This document shows, piece after piece, positions 1-9,026 of a DNA stretch of 64,000 bases. Location: positions 339,005-403,004 of the forward strand of contig NZ_FUWH01000002.1 of assembly GCF_900167075.1 (NCBI RefSeq). The letters are read 5' to 3'. This DNA comes from Sediminibacterium ginsengisoli. Lineage in GTDB: Bacteria; Bacteroidota; Bacteroidia; Chitinophagales; Chitinophagaceae. The position numbers and the translations under genes are program-made. Within the stretch, counting starts at the first letter, position 1. Each line of letters starts with the position of its first letter. A model generated the notes under the pieces. The model searched no databases. It was not told the origin of the DNA and saw only the letters and a list, made by a program, of their open reading frames with translations.

Positions 1-1
1 C

Positions 2-490
2 ACCAGTTACACGATCTTCAGTTATAACAACAATGGCCTGTTGCAAAAAACGGATACTTATAACAGGAACGGACATGTCAGTGCCGCATCGAATAGTTAT
101 AATGCACAGGGGCAGCTGATTACATCGGAACTCACTCCCGGCAGTAACGGTGGAGTCGGTTTTTATATCCGTGCATCATACACCTATGATGCCAATGGAA
201 ATGTACAGACTGAAGAATATTACAATGGCAGTTCTGCAATAACCCCGGTAACCATTACAACAAGAACAACCTATGAGTACGATAATAAGGCGAACCCTTA
301 CCAGCATACCTGGGTAATGCCCTTTGGGGTTAACAGGAATAATATTACAAAGAAAACCGTTAAGAACTTCCTTTTACCAGGGCAGCCGGAGAATGTATCG
401 CTCATCACTTACCAGGGCTATAATGCGGATGGATTCCCGTTACAGCACACTGAAAACGGCGCGGTATTCACTTATGAGTATTACCGGTAA
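2..490 (+). CDS. YD-repeat-like secreted protein, 3' end only
   Basis: The reading frame is open from the first bases of the window, so the N-terminus lies upstream; there is no convincing start inside. The visible part is rich in Tyr, Asn, Thr and Gly and contains repeated Y-x-Y-D-x-N-G/K units (for example YTYDANGN and YEYDNKAN), the pattern of YD/RHS-like repeats in secreted Bacteroidota proteins. The C-terminus YEYYR is another half unit. Such repeats form beta-strand shells or surface domains, but the function of this protein cannot be told from the fragment. It is followed at once by a terminator and a convergent helicase gene. Confidence 0.6.
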   Translation, partial: TSYTIFSYNNNGLLQKTDTYNRNGHVSAASNSYNAQGQLITSELTPGSNGGVGFYIRASYTYDANGNVQTEEYYNGSSAITPVTITTRTTYEYDNKANPYQHTWVMPFGVNRNNITKKTVKNFLLPGQPENVSLITYQGYNADGFPLQHTENGAVFTYEYYR

Positions 491-512
491 CGTCTAAAAC
501 CGTATTGAACAG

Positions 513-558
513 AAAGTGTGGATCGGGTTATCTCGCAAACTCGATCCGCACTTTTTTG
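513..558 (+). terminator. rho-independent terminator inside the convergent helicase 3' end
   Basis: AAAGTGTGGATCG (513-525) pairs with CGATCCGCACTTT (542-554), with one G-U wobble, followed by a T run. It ends the upstream plus-strand gene. The right arm and loop lie inside the last codons of the minus-strand helicase. Confidence 0.7.
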
Positions 559-1853
559 TTTTTGATCTTTTCTGATTGGATAAGATGTAAGATGCGGCTT
601 GATTGCAGTTTTCTCACTGCAACAAAAGAGAAATGATCTTTCACTTCAATGAGGCCGATGTCTTCTTTTTTCAGATGCGCTTTATTGGAAAAAAAACCTA
701 CGATATCTATTTTATTCACTTTATCTTTTTTGCCTGCTGCAATGAATAACGTGGTCCATTTGGGTTTCTCAGGCAATTCTGCCTTTTCCGGTAAGCTGAT
801 TTCGCTCAGTTCTTCCGGGTTTACAAATGAAGGCAGTTTCTCTTCAGGTCCTAAAAGGAGGATCGCGGTGCCGCTTGCTTCCATACGTGCGGTGCGGCCG
901 TTACGGTGCGTGTAAACATCTTCTGTGGCAGGCAGGTGATAATGAATGATGTACCTGATATTGGCGATGTCAAGTCCGCGTGATGCGAGGTCTGTAGTTA
1001 CCAGTACGTTGGAGGAACCATTCCTGAATTTGCACAATGCGCTGTCGCGTTCGCGCTGCTCCAGTGCGCCGTGATAGAATACATTGAGAATGCCTTTTTC
1101 GGAAAGGATATGACTGGTACGTTCAACTGCATCCCTGTGGTTACAGAAAACGATGGCAGAACGGTTGCCCAGCATGCAGATCAGCCTGAAGAGGGTTTCT
1201 GCCTTGTCTTTTTCTTCGCTTTTTAAAACCTGTATGGCCAGCATATCCGGCGCTTCGCCTGAAAGAAAGTCCAGTGTTAAAGGATTTTGCAGGCCAATGA
1301 ATGCCGGGATCTCCTCGCCGCCTGTTGCAGAAGTGAGGATTCTTTTTTTCAGGTTGGTCATTGCTGCGATCACTTCTTCCATTTCTTCCTGGAAACCGGC
1401 TTCCAGGGATTTGTCGAACTCGTCCAGTACAAGCGTTTCTATTCCATCAGGTTGAATATTTCCTCTGCGTAAATGATCGCCCAGGCGGCCGGGTGTTCCG
1501 ATGATGAGTGCAGGGGCTTCTTTGAGGTTGTTCTCTTCTGTTTCACGCAGATGACCGCCGTAGCAGCAGGTCACTTTAAAACCCGTACCCATGGTTTTGA
1601 ATACTTTTTCTATCTGTAACGCCAGTTCGCGGGAAGGGGTGATGATCAGCGCCTGCGTGTGTTTCTTCGCCTTGTCCATCCGCTGCAGCACAGGCAGCAG
1701 GAATGCCAGCGTTTTGCCGGATCCGGTATCTGATAAAAGTACCACATCTGCATGTTCTTCGTTTGCCCGGATCGACGCTTCCTGCATCTCGTTCAATGAA
1801 TCGATACCGAGGTTCTCCAGGTAAGCTTTAAAAGGCATGTTCTTCTGTTCCAT
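528..1853 (-). CDS. DEAD-box ATP-dependent RNA helicase, DbpA type
   Basis: 441 residues. An ATP-driven RNA unwinding enzyme, probably acting in ribosome assembly. Motifs in order: Q-motif Gln near residue 24, Walker A SDTGSGKT (41-48), motif Ib/PTRELA-like TPSREL, motif II as DEFD (144-147) instead of DEAD, SAT (175-177), and HRNGRTAR as motif VI. The last ~75 residues look like a DbpA RNA-binding domain, which in E. coli DbpA targets 23S rRNA helix 92. The DEFD variant keeps both acidic residues that bind Mg-ATP. Start chosen at the only upstream ATG; a -7-like box lies four bases before it. Specificity for 23S rRNA is inferred from the C-terminal domain. Confidence 0.88.
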   Translation of the reverse strand: MEQKNMPFKAYLENLGIDSLNEMQEASIRANEEHADVVLLSDTGSGKTLAFLLPVLQRMDKAKKHTQALIITPSRELALQIEKVFKTMGTGFKVTCCYGGHLRETEENNLKEAPALIIGTPGRLGDHLRRGNIQPDGIETLVLDEFDKSLEAGFQEEMEEVIAAMTNLKKRILTSATGGEEIPAFIGLQNPLTLDFLSGEAPDMLAIQVLKSEEKDKAETLFRLICMLGNRSAIVFCNHRDAVERTSHILSEKGILNVFYHGALEQRERDSALCKFRNGSSNVLVTTDLASRGLDIANIRYIIHYHLPATEDVYTHRNGRTARMEASGTAILLLGPEEKLPSFVNPEELSEISLPEKAELPEKPKWTTLFIAAGKKDKVNKIDIVGFFSNKAHLKKEDIGLIEVKDHFSFVAVRKLQSSRILHLIQSEKIKNKKVRIEFAR

Positions 1854-1857
1854 CCTG

Positions 1858-1865
1858 CAAAGGTA
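1858..1865 (-). promoter_or_regulatory. -7 box TACCTTTG of the helicase gene
   Basis: On the minus strand TACCTTTG matches the Bacteroidota -7 consensus TAnnTTTG and ends four bases before the helicase ATG. No good -33 TTTG is seen at the expected distance. If real, the transcript begins at or next to the start codon. Confidence 0.4.
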
Positions 1866-1901
1866 ATCCTTATGCGTCAGGATGCGAAAGAGGGCGTGAA
1901 G

Positions 1902-2465
1902 CTAGTCGAGCCGCTTCATCAGTTCATCGTCTATCTTTTTGAAAAGATGGTAGGGCTTGTAAGTGCGCCATTCCGGGATCTCCATCAGTTCAATATAATA
2001 ATTCAGCTTCTTTTTCCTGAAATCATGCTGTGCAGCTTCACTCATATTCAGTGCAATAACCCAGCCGTTCTCGTCGCTTACTTCCTCATACCATTCCTGG
2101 TAATATTCCTTGTCGCTGCTGTGAAAATTGAGCACATTTTCTGCAATAAGTATGTATTTGGTGATCCCTTCATTGAACAGGAGGTCCATCACTTCGCGTT
2201 TCATTTCCATGATATCATTCTCGATGGCATCGTTCCACTCGCCGATCAGTTCTATCACCGCAAACTGCAGCTCATAATCAGCATAAATGATCTTCATGTA
2301 CAGTGTACGACTACCGAAATCGTCCCATTGCGGATGGATATAGTAATTGTAAACCGTCTGCGAAAACTCGAACTCGCTGTAGGTTCTGCCAAAAAAAGGC
2401 GAGCGCGGGTCTTCTTCCGAAGTGTAAATATGCCGCCAGTTGTAAAAAGGTTCTATTTCATGCAT
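1902..2465 (-). CDS. conserved hypothetical protein, 187 residues
   Basis: I do not recognise a named family. The protein is soluble, acidic and aromatic-rich (many Trp, Tyr, Phe), with no signal peptide or membrane segment. The N-terminus has a Tyr/Trp-rich stretch followed by EEDPRSPFFGRTYSEF, and the centre has several predicted beta strands. Start at ATG 2465, only 3 bases from a T-tract that ends the hairpin behind murQ. Codon use resembles the neighbours, so a real core-genome gene of unknown role is likely. Confidence 0.7.
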   Translation of the reverse strand: MHEIEPFYNWRHIYTSEEDPRSPFFGRTYSEFEFSQTVYNYYIHPQWDDFGSRTLYMKIIYADYELQFAVIELIGEWNDAIENDIMEMKREVMDLLFNEGITKYILIAENVLNFHSSDKEYYQEWYEEVSDENGWVIALNMSEAAQHDFRKKKLNYYIELMEIPEWRTYKPYHLFKKIDDELMKRLD

Positions 2466-2467
2466 AA

Positions 2468-2520
2468 TAAAAAAAATACCAATCAGGGGCTGTTAGAATT
2501 GCAGTCCTTGATTGGTATTT
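2468..2520 (-). terminator. hairpin with T-tract downstream of murQ
   Basis: On the minus strand AAATACCAATCA (right arm 2509-2520) pairs with 2474-2485, with a few extra partial pairs inside, followed by a run of T (A on the plus strand, 2468-2476). It should end the sugar-kinase/murQ transcript. The ATG of the next minus-strand gene lies just beyond it. Confidence 0.6.
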
Positions 2521-2552
2521 GCAAAGATATTCAAATCTTTTTATTCAGTTGC

Positions 2553-3368
2553 TCAGCTTACCGCTTCAACTGCTTTTTTCACACTGCCATGTTTCAGCAG
2601 CAGGTCTTTTGCCTTTTCATAATCGGCCATGTGGAGGTTGTCCATCACCATCTTCACGCCACGATCTACCAGTTTCACATTGCTGAGCTGCATGTTTACC
2701 ATTTTGTTGTCTTCTACACGTCCCAGCTGTATCATGGTTGCGGTTGAGATCATGTTCAGCACCAGCTTCTGCGCTGTTCCGCTTTTCATGCGGGTGCTGC
2801 CGGTTACAAATTCCGGTCCTACCACTACTTCAACAGGGAAATCCGCTTCTGCAGATACCGGTGAAGATGGATTACAACTGATGCTTCCTGTAATAATACC
2901 TCTCTTCCTGCATTCTTTGAGCGCACTGATCACATATGGCGTGGTGCCGCTGGCTGCAAGCCCTACTACCACATCTTTATCACTTACAAAATGCTTCTGC
3001 AGATCTGCCCAGCCTTCTTCCGTACTGTCTTCCGCAAACTCTACCGCCTGGGTAATTGCTTTTTCGCCCCCTGCGATCAGGCCTATCACGAGCCCGTAAG
3101 GGACGCCAAAAGATGGAGGACATTCACTCGCATCCACAATACCCAATCGGCCGCTGGTTCCTGCTCCGATGTAGAACAAACGTCCGCCGGCCAGCATTTT
3201 ATCCGTTATGGCTGCTACCAGCTTCTCTATCTGCGGTATGGCCCTCTCCACTGCCAATGGTACCTGCTTATCTTCATTGTTGATATTTACAAGTAATTCA
3301 TGAATCGGCATTTTTTCAAGATGCCTGTAAGTAGAAGGTTGTTCTGTTACTTTTATGAATTCTGACAT
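2553..3368 (-). CDS. murQ: N-acetylmuramic acid 6-phosphate etherase
   Basis: 271 residues, slightly shorter than the usual ~300. It cleaves the lactyl ether of MurNAc-6-phosphate to GlcNAc-6-phosphate and D-lactate in cell-wall recycling. The SIS fold is evident: YIGAGTSGRLGIVDASECPP contains the sugar-phosphate loop and the catalytic Glu (residue 82, as E83 in E. coli), and a second conserved block is GPEFVTGSTRMKSGTAQK near 185-202. It lies 9 bases downstream of a sugar kinase on the same strand, which would supply the 6-phosphorylated substrate, so the two form a recycling operon. A terminator follows. Confidence 0.95.
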   Translation of the reverse strand: MSEFIKVTEQPSTYRHLEKMPIHELLVNINNEDKQVPLAVERAIPQIEKLVAAITDKMLAGGRLFYIGAGTSGRLGIVDASECPPSFGVPYGLVIGLIAGGEKAITQAVEFAEDSTEEGWADLQKHFVSDKDVVVGLAASGTTPYVISALKECRKRGIITGSISCNPSSPVSAEADFPVEVVVGPEFVTGSTRMKSGTAQKLVLNMISTATMIQLGRVEDNKMVNMQLSNVKLVDRGVKMVMDNLHMADYEKAKDLLLKHGSVKKAVEAVS

Positions 3369-3377
3369 AAATGAATT

Positions 3378-4220
3378 TTAACGGTGATAGTCGATTAATC
3401 CCTGCATCGGGGCTTTGATCACTTTGCCCAGTTCAAGCTCATAGCTGTTGCATAAATCTTTCAGCACATCTTTGAAACCGAAAGCGATACTGCCTACAAA
3501 ATTGACCGGCAAGGTCCACGTTTCTCTGTATTTATATAAGTGAGTAAAGAAAAAGTCGTTCAGGCCATCTTCAATGATATTCTCGATCATATAATGCCCG
3601 CGGTTCTCCGCAAGAAAAATGGCATAGGATGCCAGGTAACGGTTAGCCAGTGGTTTTTTGTAAACATTGTCGAGAATCTCCGGCGCTGTAATACCGGGGA
3701 ATCGCTTTTCGAAGCGTGATTGCAGCTCCTCATCGAATGTGCGGTACAGGTAATACTGCAGCACTTTCTTGCCCAGGTAAGCGCCGCTTCCTTCATCGCC
3801 CAGCACATAGCCGAGGCCGGGACTGTTCTTCACAATATTCTTCCCGTTATAATAAGCTGAGTTAGTGCCGGTTCCGAGGATGCAGGCAATGCCTTTCTGG
3901 TTGCCGCAAAGCGATCTTGCAGCCGCAAGCAGGTCGTGGTTCACTTCTATTTTTGCTTTCGGGAAAGCCTGTTTCAGTACCTTTTTGAGGATTTTTACAT
4001 TATCCGGATTAGACAGTCCTGTGCCATAAAAGAACACTTCGTCCACTGTAACATTTTTCAGCTTGGAAAGCAATTCTTTGCTGAGGAGTTCTGTGATCTG
4101 TTCTGCCGACAGGAAATAGGGGCTGATACCCTGGGTGTGGATGGTTTTTTTACGGCCATTCTGCAACAGGCACCATTCGCACTTCGTCGCGCCACTGTCA
4201 GCAATCAGTTTTATTGGCAT
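3378..4220 (-). CDS. MurNAc/GlcNAc kinase, BadF/BadG/BcrA/BcrD ATPase family
   Basis: 280 residues from ATG 4220 (an upstream in-frame extension to 4298 has no family-like sequence). The actin-fold sugar kinase signature is present: phosphate-1 loop IADSGATKCEW at the N-terminus and the phosphate-2 loop ILGTGTNSAYY, followed by GLGYVLGDEGSGAYLGKK, typical of N-acetylglucosamine kinase-like proteins. Clostridial MurK of this family phosphorylates MurNAc and GlcNAc; pairing with murQ supports the same use here. Exact substrate choice cannot be read from sequence. Confidence 0.85.
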   Translation of the reverse strand: MPIKLIADSGATKCEWCLLQNGRKKTIHTQGISPYFLSAEQITELLSKELLSKLKNVTVDEVFFYGTGLSNPDNVKILKKVLKQAFPKAKIEVNHDLLAAARSLCGNQKGIACILGTGTNSAYYNGKNIVKNSPGLGYVLGDEGSGAYLGKKVLQYYLYRTFDEELQSRFEKRFPGITAPEILDNVYKKPLANRYLASYAIFLAENRGHYMIENIIEDGLNDFFFTHLYKYRETWTLPVNFVGSIAFGFKDVLKDLCNSYELELGKVIKAPMQGLIDYHR

Positions 4221-4292
4221 AATACTATTTAAATATATGTATGCGTGGAGGTCACTTGCAGACCTGCTTTGCATTCTTTTCAAGCACGAAGT

Positions 4293-4374
4293 AAGCAAAA
4301 AAACGCACTAATGTCAAACTTACAACATATTTCAATTCGAAATAAGCACAAAAACGCATTATTATGCTAAACTT
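4293..4374. repeat. two imperfect direct repeats in the kinase/protease divergent region
   Basis: A ~30-base unit occurs twice: 4293-4321 (AAGCAAAAAAACGCACTAAT then GTCAAACTT) and 4344-4374 (AAGCACAAAAACGCATTATT then ATGCTAAACTT). The units are about 50 bases apart in the gap between the divergent sugar kinase and ctpA. They could be tandem regulator sites or a chance duplication of promoter DNA. Confidence 0.45.
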
Positions 4375-4440
4375 CATGGCCGGTAACCTTATTTCATTCT
4401 TAATGTGGATATTTGCCGCTCTCTAATCAAGCAGAAGAAT

Positions 4441-6027
4441 ATGGGAAGTAAAAAATTAAAGGTTTGGTTACCCCTGCTTTTTTCGTTGGTGATGGTGCTC
4501 GGCATGGTCATTGGCTACCAGCTGAAAGGCAAAACCACCGGTAACAGGTTTTTTAATACCGCCAGGCGCAGTTCACTGCAGGAGCTGGTAGAACTGATCC
4601 GTAACAGGTATGTTGATAAAGTATCGGCCGACAGTATCAATGAACTGGCAGCCACCGAATTGCTTTCTCACCTCGATCCGCATTCCATTTATATTCCCGC
4701 AGCCTATCTCGACGATGTGAACGAAGAACTGATGGGCAATTTCCAGGGAATTGGTGTTGAATTTCAACTCTTTGACGATACCGTTAATGTGATGAACGTG
4801 ATCAAAGACGGACCTTCTGCCAGGGCCGGGATCCGTGTGGGAGATAAGTTCCTGGCGGTGAACGACAGTATTGCGCTTGCAGGCAGGAAATTAAACCCCG
4901 ACGATATCCGCAAACGCCTGAGAGGCCCTGCCAGCTCTTCTGTAACCGTGAAAATACTCAGGGGAAATGAAGTGAAGAATATTACGATCGAAAGAGGCGT
5001 GATCCCTGTGGCTTCCGTTGATGTGGGCTATATGATGAATGCTACTACCGGATTTATCCGCATTAACAAGTTCGGGGACAGAACCTATGAAGAGTTCATG
5101 ACCCAGCTTGAAAAACTGCAGAAAGAAGGTATGAAAGAACTGATCCTCGATCTGCGCGGAAACGGCGGCGGTCTGTTAAAAGAAGCCACTGCCATTGCCG
5201 ACGAATTCCTGAGTGATGATAAACTGATCGTTTATACCGAAGGCGAACATGTAGAAAAATATGAGTACCACTGTAAACGTCCCGGATTGTTTGAAACCGG
5301 TAAACTCACGGTGCTGATCGATGAAACATCTGCTTCTGCCAGCGAAGTGCTGAGCGGTGCCCTGCAGGACTGGGATCGCGCCACCATCATCGGCAGGAGA
5401 AGTTTTGGCAAAGGACTTGTGCAACAGCAGTTCCAGCTCAGCGATGGCGGGGCGGTAAGACTCACGATAGCCCGCTATTTCACTCCACTTGGCCGCAACA
5501 TCCAGAAATCCTATACGAAGGGAAAGAAGGAATACGAAGAGGAGCTGGTATCCCGTTTCCAGAATGGAGAGATGGTAAAAGGTGATACTTCAAAACATGA
5601 AACCAAGCCGTATAAAACACCGGGCGGACGTATTGTATACGGCGGCGGTGGAATTACACCTGATGTATTTGTTCCTTACGATACAACAAGGATCGACAGC
5701 CTGCTGATGAAATTATACCGTAAGAATCTCCTCAGCAGTTTTGTGTACCGTTTTTATATGCAGCACCCGGAATTGTCTAAAGCAAAATCTGCGCTGGAGA
5801 TCCCTTCGAAATTCATGAACGACGAGAACGACTGGAATGCCTTTGTTTCTTATGTAAGGAAAGACAGTATTTATCTCGATGCAGTTGCGCCTAAAGACAG
5901 GGGTGAACTGGTAAAACAATTGCGTGCACAGATGGGCCGCCAGATCTGGCGAGCAGAGGGTTATTTTGAAGTAGCCAATCTCACAGATCCGACCGTACTG
6001 AAGGCCTTGGAGTTGATAAAAAAATAA
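4441..6027 (+). CDS. C-terminal processing peptidase, S41 family
   Basis: 528 residues from ATG 4441 (a GTG 12 codons upstream is possible). A periplasmic, membrane-anchored serine protease that cleaves target proteins near their C-termini. An N-terminal basic stretch and one membrane segment (about 8-25) are followed by a PDZ domain (about 75-170, with NFQGIGVEF and RVGDKFLAVND) and the S41 domain. The catalytic dyad is visible: Ser299 in TSASASEVLSGA and Lys324 in FGKGLVQQ, 25 residues apart as in CtpA/D1P proteases. The C-terminal ~100 residues are an extension common in Bacteroidota homologues. Divergent from the wall-recycling operon. Confidence 0.92.
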   Translation: MGSKKLKVWLPLLFSLVMVLGMVIGYQLKGKTTGNRFFNTARRSSLQELVELIRNRYVDKVSADSINELAATELLSHLDPHSIYIPAAYLDDVNEELMGNFQGIGVEFQLFDDTVNVMNVIKDGPSARAGIRVGDKFLAVNDSIALAGRKLNPDDIRKRLRGPASSSVTVKILRGNEVKNITIERGVIPVASVDVGYMMNATTGFIRINKFGDRTYEEFMTQLEKLQKEGMKELILDLRGNGGGLLKEATAIADEFLSDDKLIVYTEGEHVEKYEYHCKRPGLFETGKLTVLIDETSASASEVLSGALQDWDRATIIGRRSFGKGLVQQQFQLSDGGAVRLTIARYFTPLGRNIQKSYTKGKKEYEEELVSRFQNGEMVKGDTSKHETKPYKTPGGRIVYGGGGITPDVFVPYDTTRIDSLLMKLYRKNLLSSFVYRFYMQHPELSKAKSALEIPSKFMNDENDWNAFVSYVRKDSIYLDAVAPKDRGELVKQLRAQMGRQIWRAEGYFEVANLTDPTVLKALELIKK

Positions 6028-6044
6028 CTTTGCAATAGTTATAT

Positions 6045-6080
6045 AAAACAGGCAGGCCTGACAAGTCTGCCTGTTTTCTT
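6045..6080. terminator. bidirectional terminator between ctpA and the outer-membrane gene
   Basis: Perfect 11-bp stem AAAACAGGCAG (6045-6055) / CTGCCTGTTTT (6067-6077) with an 11-base loop and T/A tracts on both sides, placed between two convergent genes. Confidence 0.8.
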
Positions 6081-6096
6081 TTATTGTAACAAATTC

Positions 6097-8913
6097 TTAT
6101 TCTTCATTACGGCCACCGCGCATGCCGCCTGGTCTTCCGCCTCCCTGGCGTATCATACCACCTCCGTTACCGTTACGTGGCGTTGCCTGCATAAACGGCC
6201 TGCGTTTTGGTTTTGCACCGAACTGGCGCAGGTTATAGGTAAACGTAAGCATGGCATAACGCGTGAGTACTGTAGAACGCTGGTCTTGTATGGTGCTACC
6301 GGTTACGCTGCGGGTAACGCTCTGGTTCTGGTTCAGCAGGTCAAAAACAGATAACCTTAATTCGCCGGCATTGTTTTTCAGAAATTGCTTGGCGATGGAT
6401 GGATTCAGCAAAGGAACGCTCGCGCTGAATCCGCCGGTGCGGTTGCCTGTATAAGTATAATCGAAGTCGGCCGACACGATCCAGCCGTTATCGGTGTAAT
6501 AAGTTGCTTCGGTAGAGAAGGATTGCGAATAATAGTTGGCATTCTGCGTAGACTGCAAGCTGTTCCGCGCAATGGTATAAGAAGTGGTTGCGCTGAAATT
6601 CATATCGAAATTATCTTTCAGATTGGTGGTCCACTTGATGGTTTGCGACAACTGCGTATTGCGGGTAAAATTGCTTTGTTTGTTTACAAGTGTCTGAGCC
6701 TGGTTATAGTTTACGTTGGTAGTGAAATTCAGGTTCGATTTCGGATTTTTTAAAGGGAATCCATAGTTCAGGTAGCCTGAAATGGCATAAGTACCGTCGA
6801 GGTTTACACTGGTAGAAGTTCTGCCGCCGTTCGCATTCTGGATCACAGAACTCTGTATGTCATTATGAACCGCACTTGCATTCACCGTGAACATGAAAAC
6901 GCGTTGGGTAACGGGATCGAATGAATGATATAACACGCGCAGGCTATGGGTGAACTGTGGCTTCAGGTCAGGATTGCCGATCTGAAAATTAATGGAGTCG
7001 CTGGTGGTAACGAGCGGTTGCAATTGCTGGATCGAAGGCTGGCCGGTACGGCCGTTATAGTTCACACGCAGGTTCCTTGTTTTCGAAAAATTATACTGGA
7101 AATTGGCCGTTGGTGTGAAGTTGGTGAACTTGTTGATCACCTGGATATTTTTGGTTGTATTCAGGCTGTTCTGCTCGGTAAACTGAATGCCGCTTCCCAG
7201 GCTGAAATTGTATTTGGTTCCCTGGAGCCGGTAGTTGAGGCTGCCCCTGTTGGAAGTACTGGTGAAATTATATGAATTGCTGAAAAGACTGTCGAACGTG
7301 GAATAAGTACCCGTCTGCTTGTTGAAACGGTAAGTATTGTTGGATGAGTTATTGCGCGAATAGGAAAAGTTATAATTGAATTCGAGTATCTGGTTTCTGC
7401 CGATAGGTTCTGTATAAGACAGGGTAGGACTGAAACTGAACGAATTGGATTTGCTGATATAATACTGGTTAAGCGTATCTGTTTTGCTTACCGGTCTGAA
7501 GAAATCATTGATCGAATAATTATAACCCTGGCTGTTATTGGTGCCTGCAGAAAATCCGAGATCAAGCGAAACCGTGCGTGCTTTTTTCGCAAAGCGATGC
7601 CTGAACTGGAGATTGCTGCCATTGATATTGAACCCGCTGTTGGTTCCTGAAGATGTACTTGCGGAACGGTTAACAAGTTTACCATCAGGATCGGCGGTAG
7701 TGAGATTGGATGACGAAGAAGATGGCACTGCCTGCTGAAAACTGATATTGGGTCGGAATACCCATGAATTGTTAGAATCCGGTTTTGATTCTATATTGAA
7801 ATTGATGCGGTGATTGCGGTTGCTTCTTAATGAATTCCTTTCGCGTTCATTATAAGAAGAAGAATCCTGCTTCAGGATATTCTGTGTGCGTGTTTCCTGT
7901 TCGGAATTGGTACGCTGGTCGTTGTAAAAATAACTGCCCGATACATCTGTCTTGCTTCCCCAGGTATCGCGGTAATTGAGGCCGCCCGCAAGACTGGTAG
8001 TGATGCCCGCGCCACCGCCGCCACTGCGGCCGCGGCCACCGCCATTTCCTCCATTCAGGAAATCCTGTGAAGTAAAGCTCTGCTTGTTGATATTATTTGC
8101 CTGCCCCACAATTGCGATCTGCTGGTTGCCGTTCATGCGATGCAGGTTAATACTTTCATCATAAGTGCCATTATCGCCGGCACCGGCCACAGCTTTCCCG
8201 AAATAACCTTTCTGCTTGTCTTTCTTGGTAGTGATATTAATCGTTTTAACACGATTGCCATCGTCAAATCCGGTGAATTTGCTCTGGTCACTGAGATCGT
8301 CGAATACCTGGATCTTATCAACGATATCCGGTGGCAGGTTCTTCGTTGCAAGTTTCGGATCATCTCCGAAAAACCTTTTACCGTTTACCAGTATACGCTG
8401 CACCGTTTCGCCCTGGGCTTTTACACCGCCGTTCTTGTCTACATCCATGCCCGGGAATTTCTTCAGCAGGTCTTCCACTACCGCATTGGGTTTTGTTTTG
8501 AAACTGGAAGCATTATATTCAATGGTGTCGTTCCTTACAGTGATAGGCGATTGGGTAACGGTTACCATGCCCAGATCGTTCTCGTGCACATGAAGAATGA
8601 TATTGCCGAGATCATGCACTGCATTGGTTTTGGATAACGAGATATTTCTATAAAATGGATCGAAGCCCTGGAATGCAACATGCACAATATAGGATCCAAA
8701 CGGGATGTTGCCGATCTCGAAACTTCCGTCTGCTTTGGAAAGACCTGCCATTTCAAGCGTTGAGTCGCCTGCATTCAGCACGGTTACAGAAGCGTCTTTG
8801 AGGGTTTGTTTCGAAAGTGTGTCGGTCAGTTTACCTTTAATAGTTCCGGTTGTCTGTCCAAATCCAAAAAATACAGATGCGCACATGCACAAGCAGGTGA
8901 GAATTTTTTTCAT
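6097..8913 (-). CDS. outer-membrane beta-barrel protein with carboxypeptidase-regulatory domain
   Basis: 938 residues from ATG 8913 (the longer frame to 8958 lacks a signal peptide at its start). A signal peptide (MKKILTCLCMCASVFFGFG) leads into a carboxypeptidase-regulatory-like domain (about 25-105), a TonB-plug-like part with RILVNGKRFFGDDPKLATKN, and a long C-terminal barrel rich in alternating aromatic strands. Two Gly/Arg-rich stretches stand out: one near residues 285-300 (GGNGGGRGRSGGGG) and the extreme C-terminus. These proteins resemble TonB-dependent receptors but usually stand alone without a SusD partner, as here. The ligand is unknown. Confidence 0.85.
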   Translation of the reverse strand: MKKILTCLCMCASVFFGFGQTTGTIKGKLTDTLSKQTLKDASVTVLNAGDSTLEMAGLSKADGSFEIGNIPFGSYIVHVAFQGFDPFYRNISLSKTNAVHDLGNIILHVHENDLGMVTVTQSPITVRNDTIEYNASSFKTKPNAVVEDLLKKFPGMDVDKNGGVKAQGETVQRILVNGKRFFGDDPKLATKNLPPDIVDKIQVFDDLSDQSKFTGFDDGNRVKTINITTKKDKQKGYFGKAVAGAGDNGTYDESINLHRMNGNQQIAIVGQANNINKQSFTSQDFLNGGNGGGRGRSGGGGAGITTSLAGGLNYRDTWGSKTDVSGSYFYNDQRTNSEQETRTQNILKQDSSSYNERERNSLRSNRNHRINFNIESKPDSNNSWVFRPNISFQQAVPSSSSSNLTTADPDGKLVNRSASTSSGTNSGFNINGSNLQFRHRFAKKARTVSLDLGFSAGTNNSQGYNYSINDFFRPVSKTDTLNQYYISKSNSFSFSPTLSYTEPIGRNQILEFNYNFSYSRNNSSNNTYRFNKQTGTYSTFDSLFSNSYNFTSTSNRGSLNYRLQGTKYNFSLGSGIQFTEQNSLNTTKNIQVINKFTNFTPTANFQYNFSKTRNLRVNYNGRTGQPSIQQLQPLVTTSDSINFQIGNPDLKPQFTHSLRVLYHSFDPVTQRVFMFTVNASAVHNDIQSSVIQNANGGRTSTSVNLDGTYAISGYLNYGFPLKNPKSNLNFTTNVNYNQAQTLVNKQSNFTRNTQLSQTIKWTTNLKDNFDMNFSATTSYTIARNSLQSTQNANYYSQSFSTEATYYTDNGWIVSADFDYTYTGNRTGGFSASVPLLNPSIAKQFLKNNAGELRLSVFDLLNQNQSVTRSVTGSTIQDQRSTVLTRYAMLTFTYNLRQFGAKPKRRPFMQATPRNGNGGGMIRQGGGRPGGMRGGRNEE

Positions 8914-9026
8914 ACTACTTAGTTGTTTGCGCAGAAGGGTAGTACAAGATAAAACCACGCTTTATAAAACAAAGATATAATCGGTGATGCGTATAAGTGT
9001 ATAGGTAAAGCCAGGTAAAAAGAGTC

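Noticed and set aside
1872..2747. 291-codon plus-strand frame opposite two minus-strand genes
   Set aside because: It is the antisense shadow of the 187-residue protein and murQ genes; its translation has no domain-like features.
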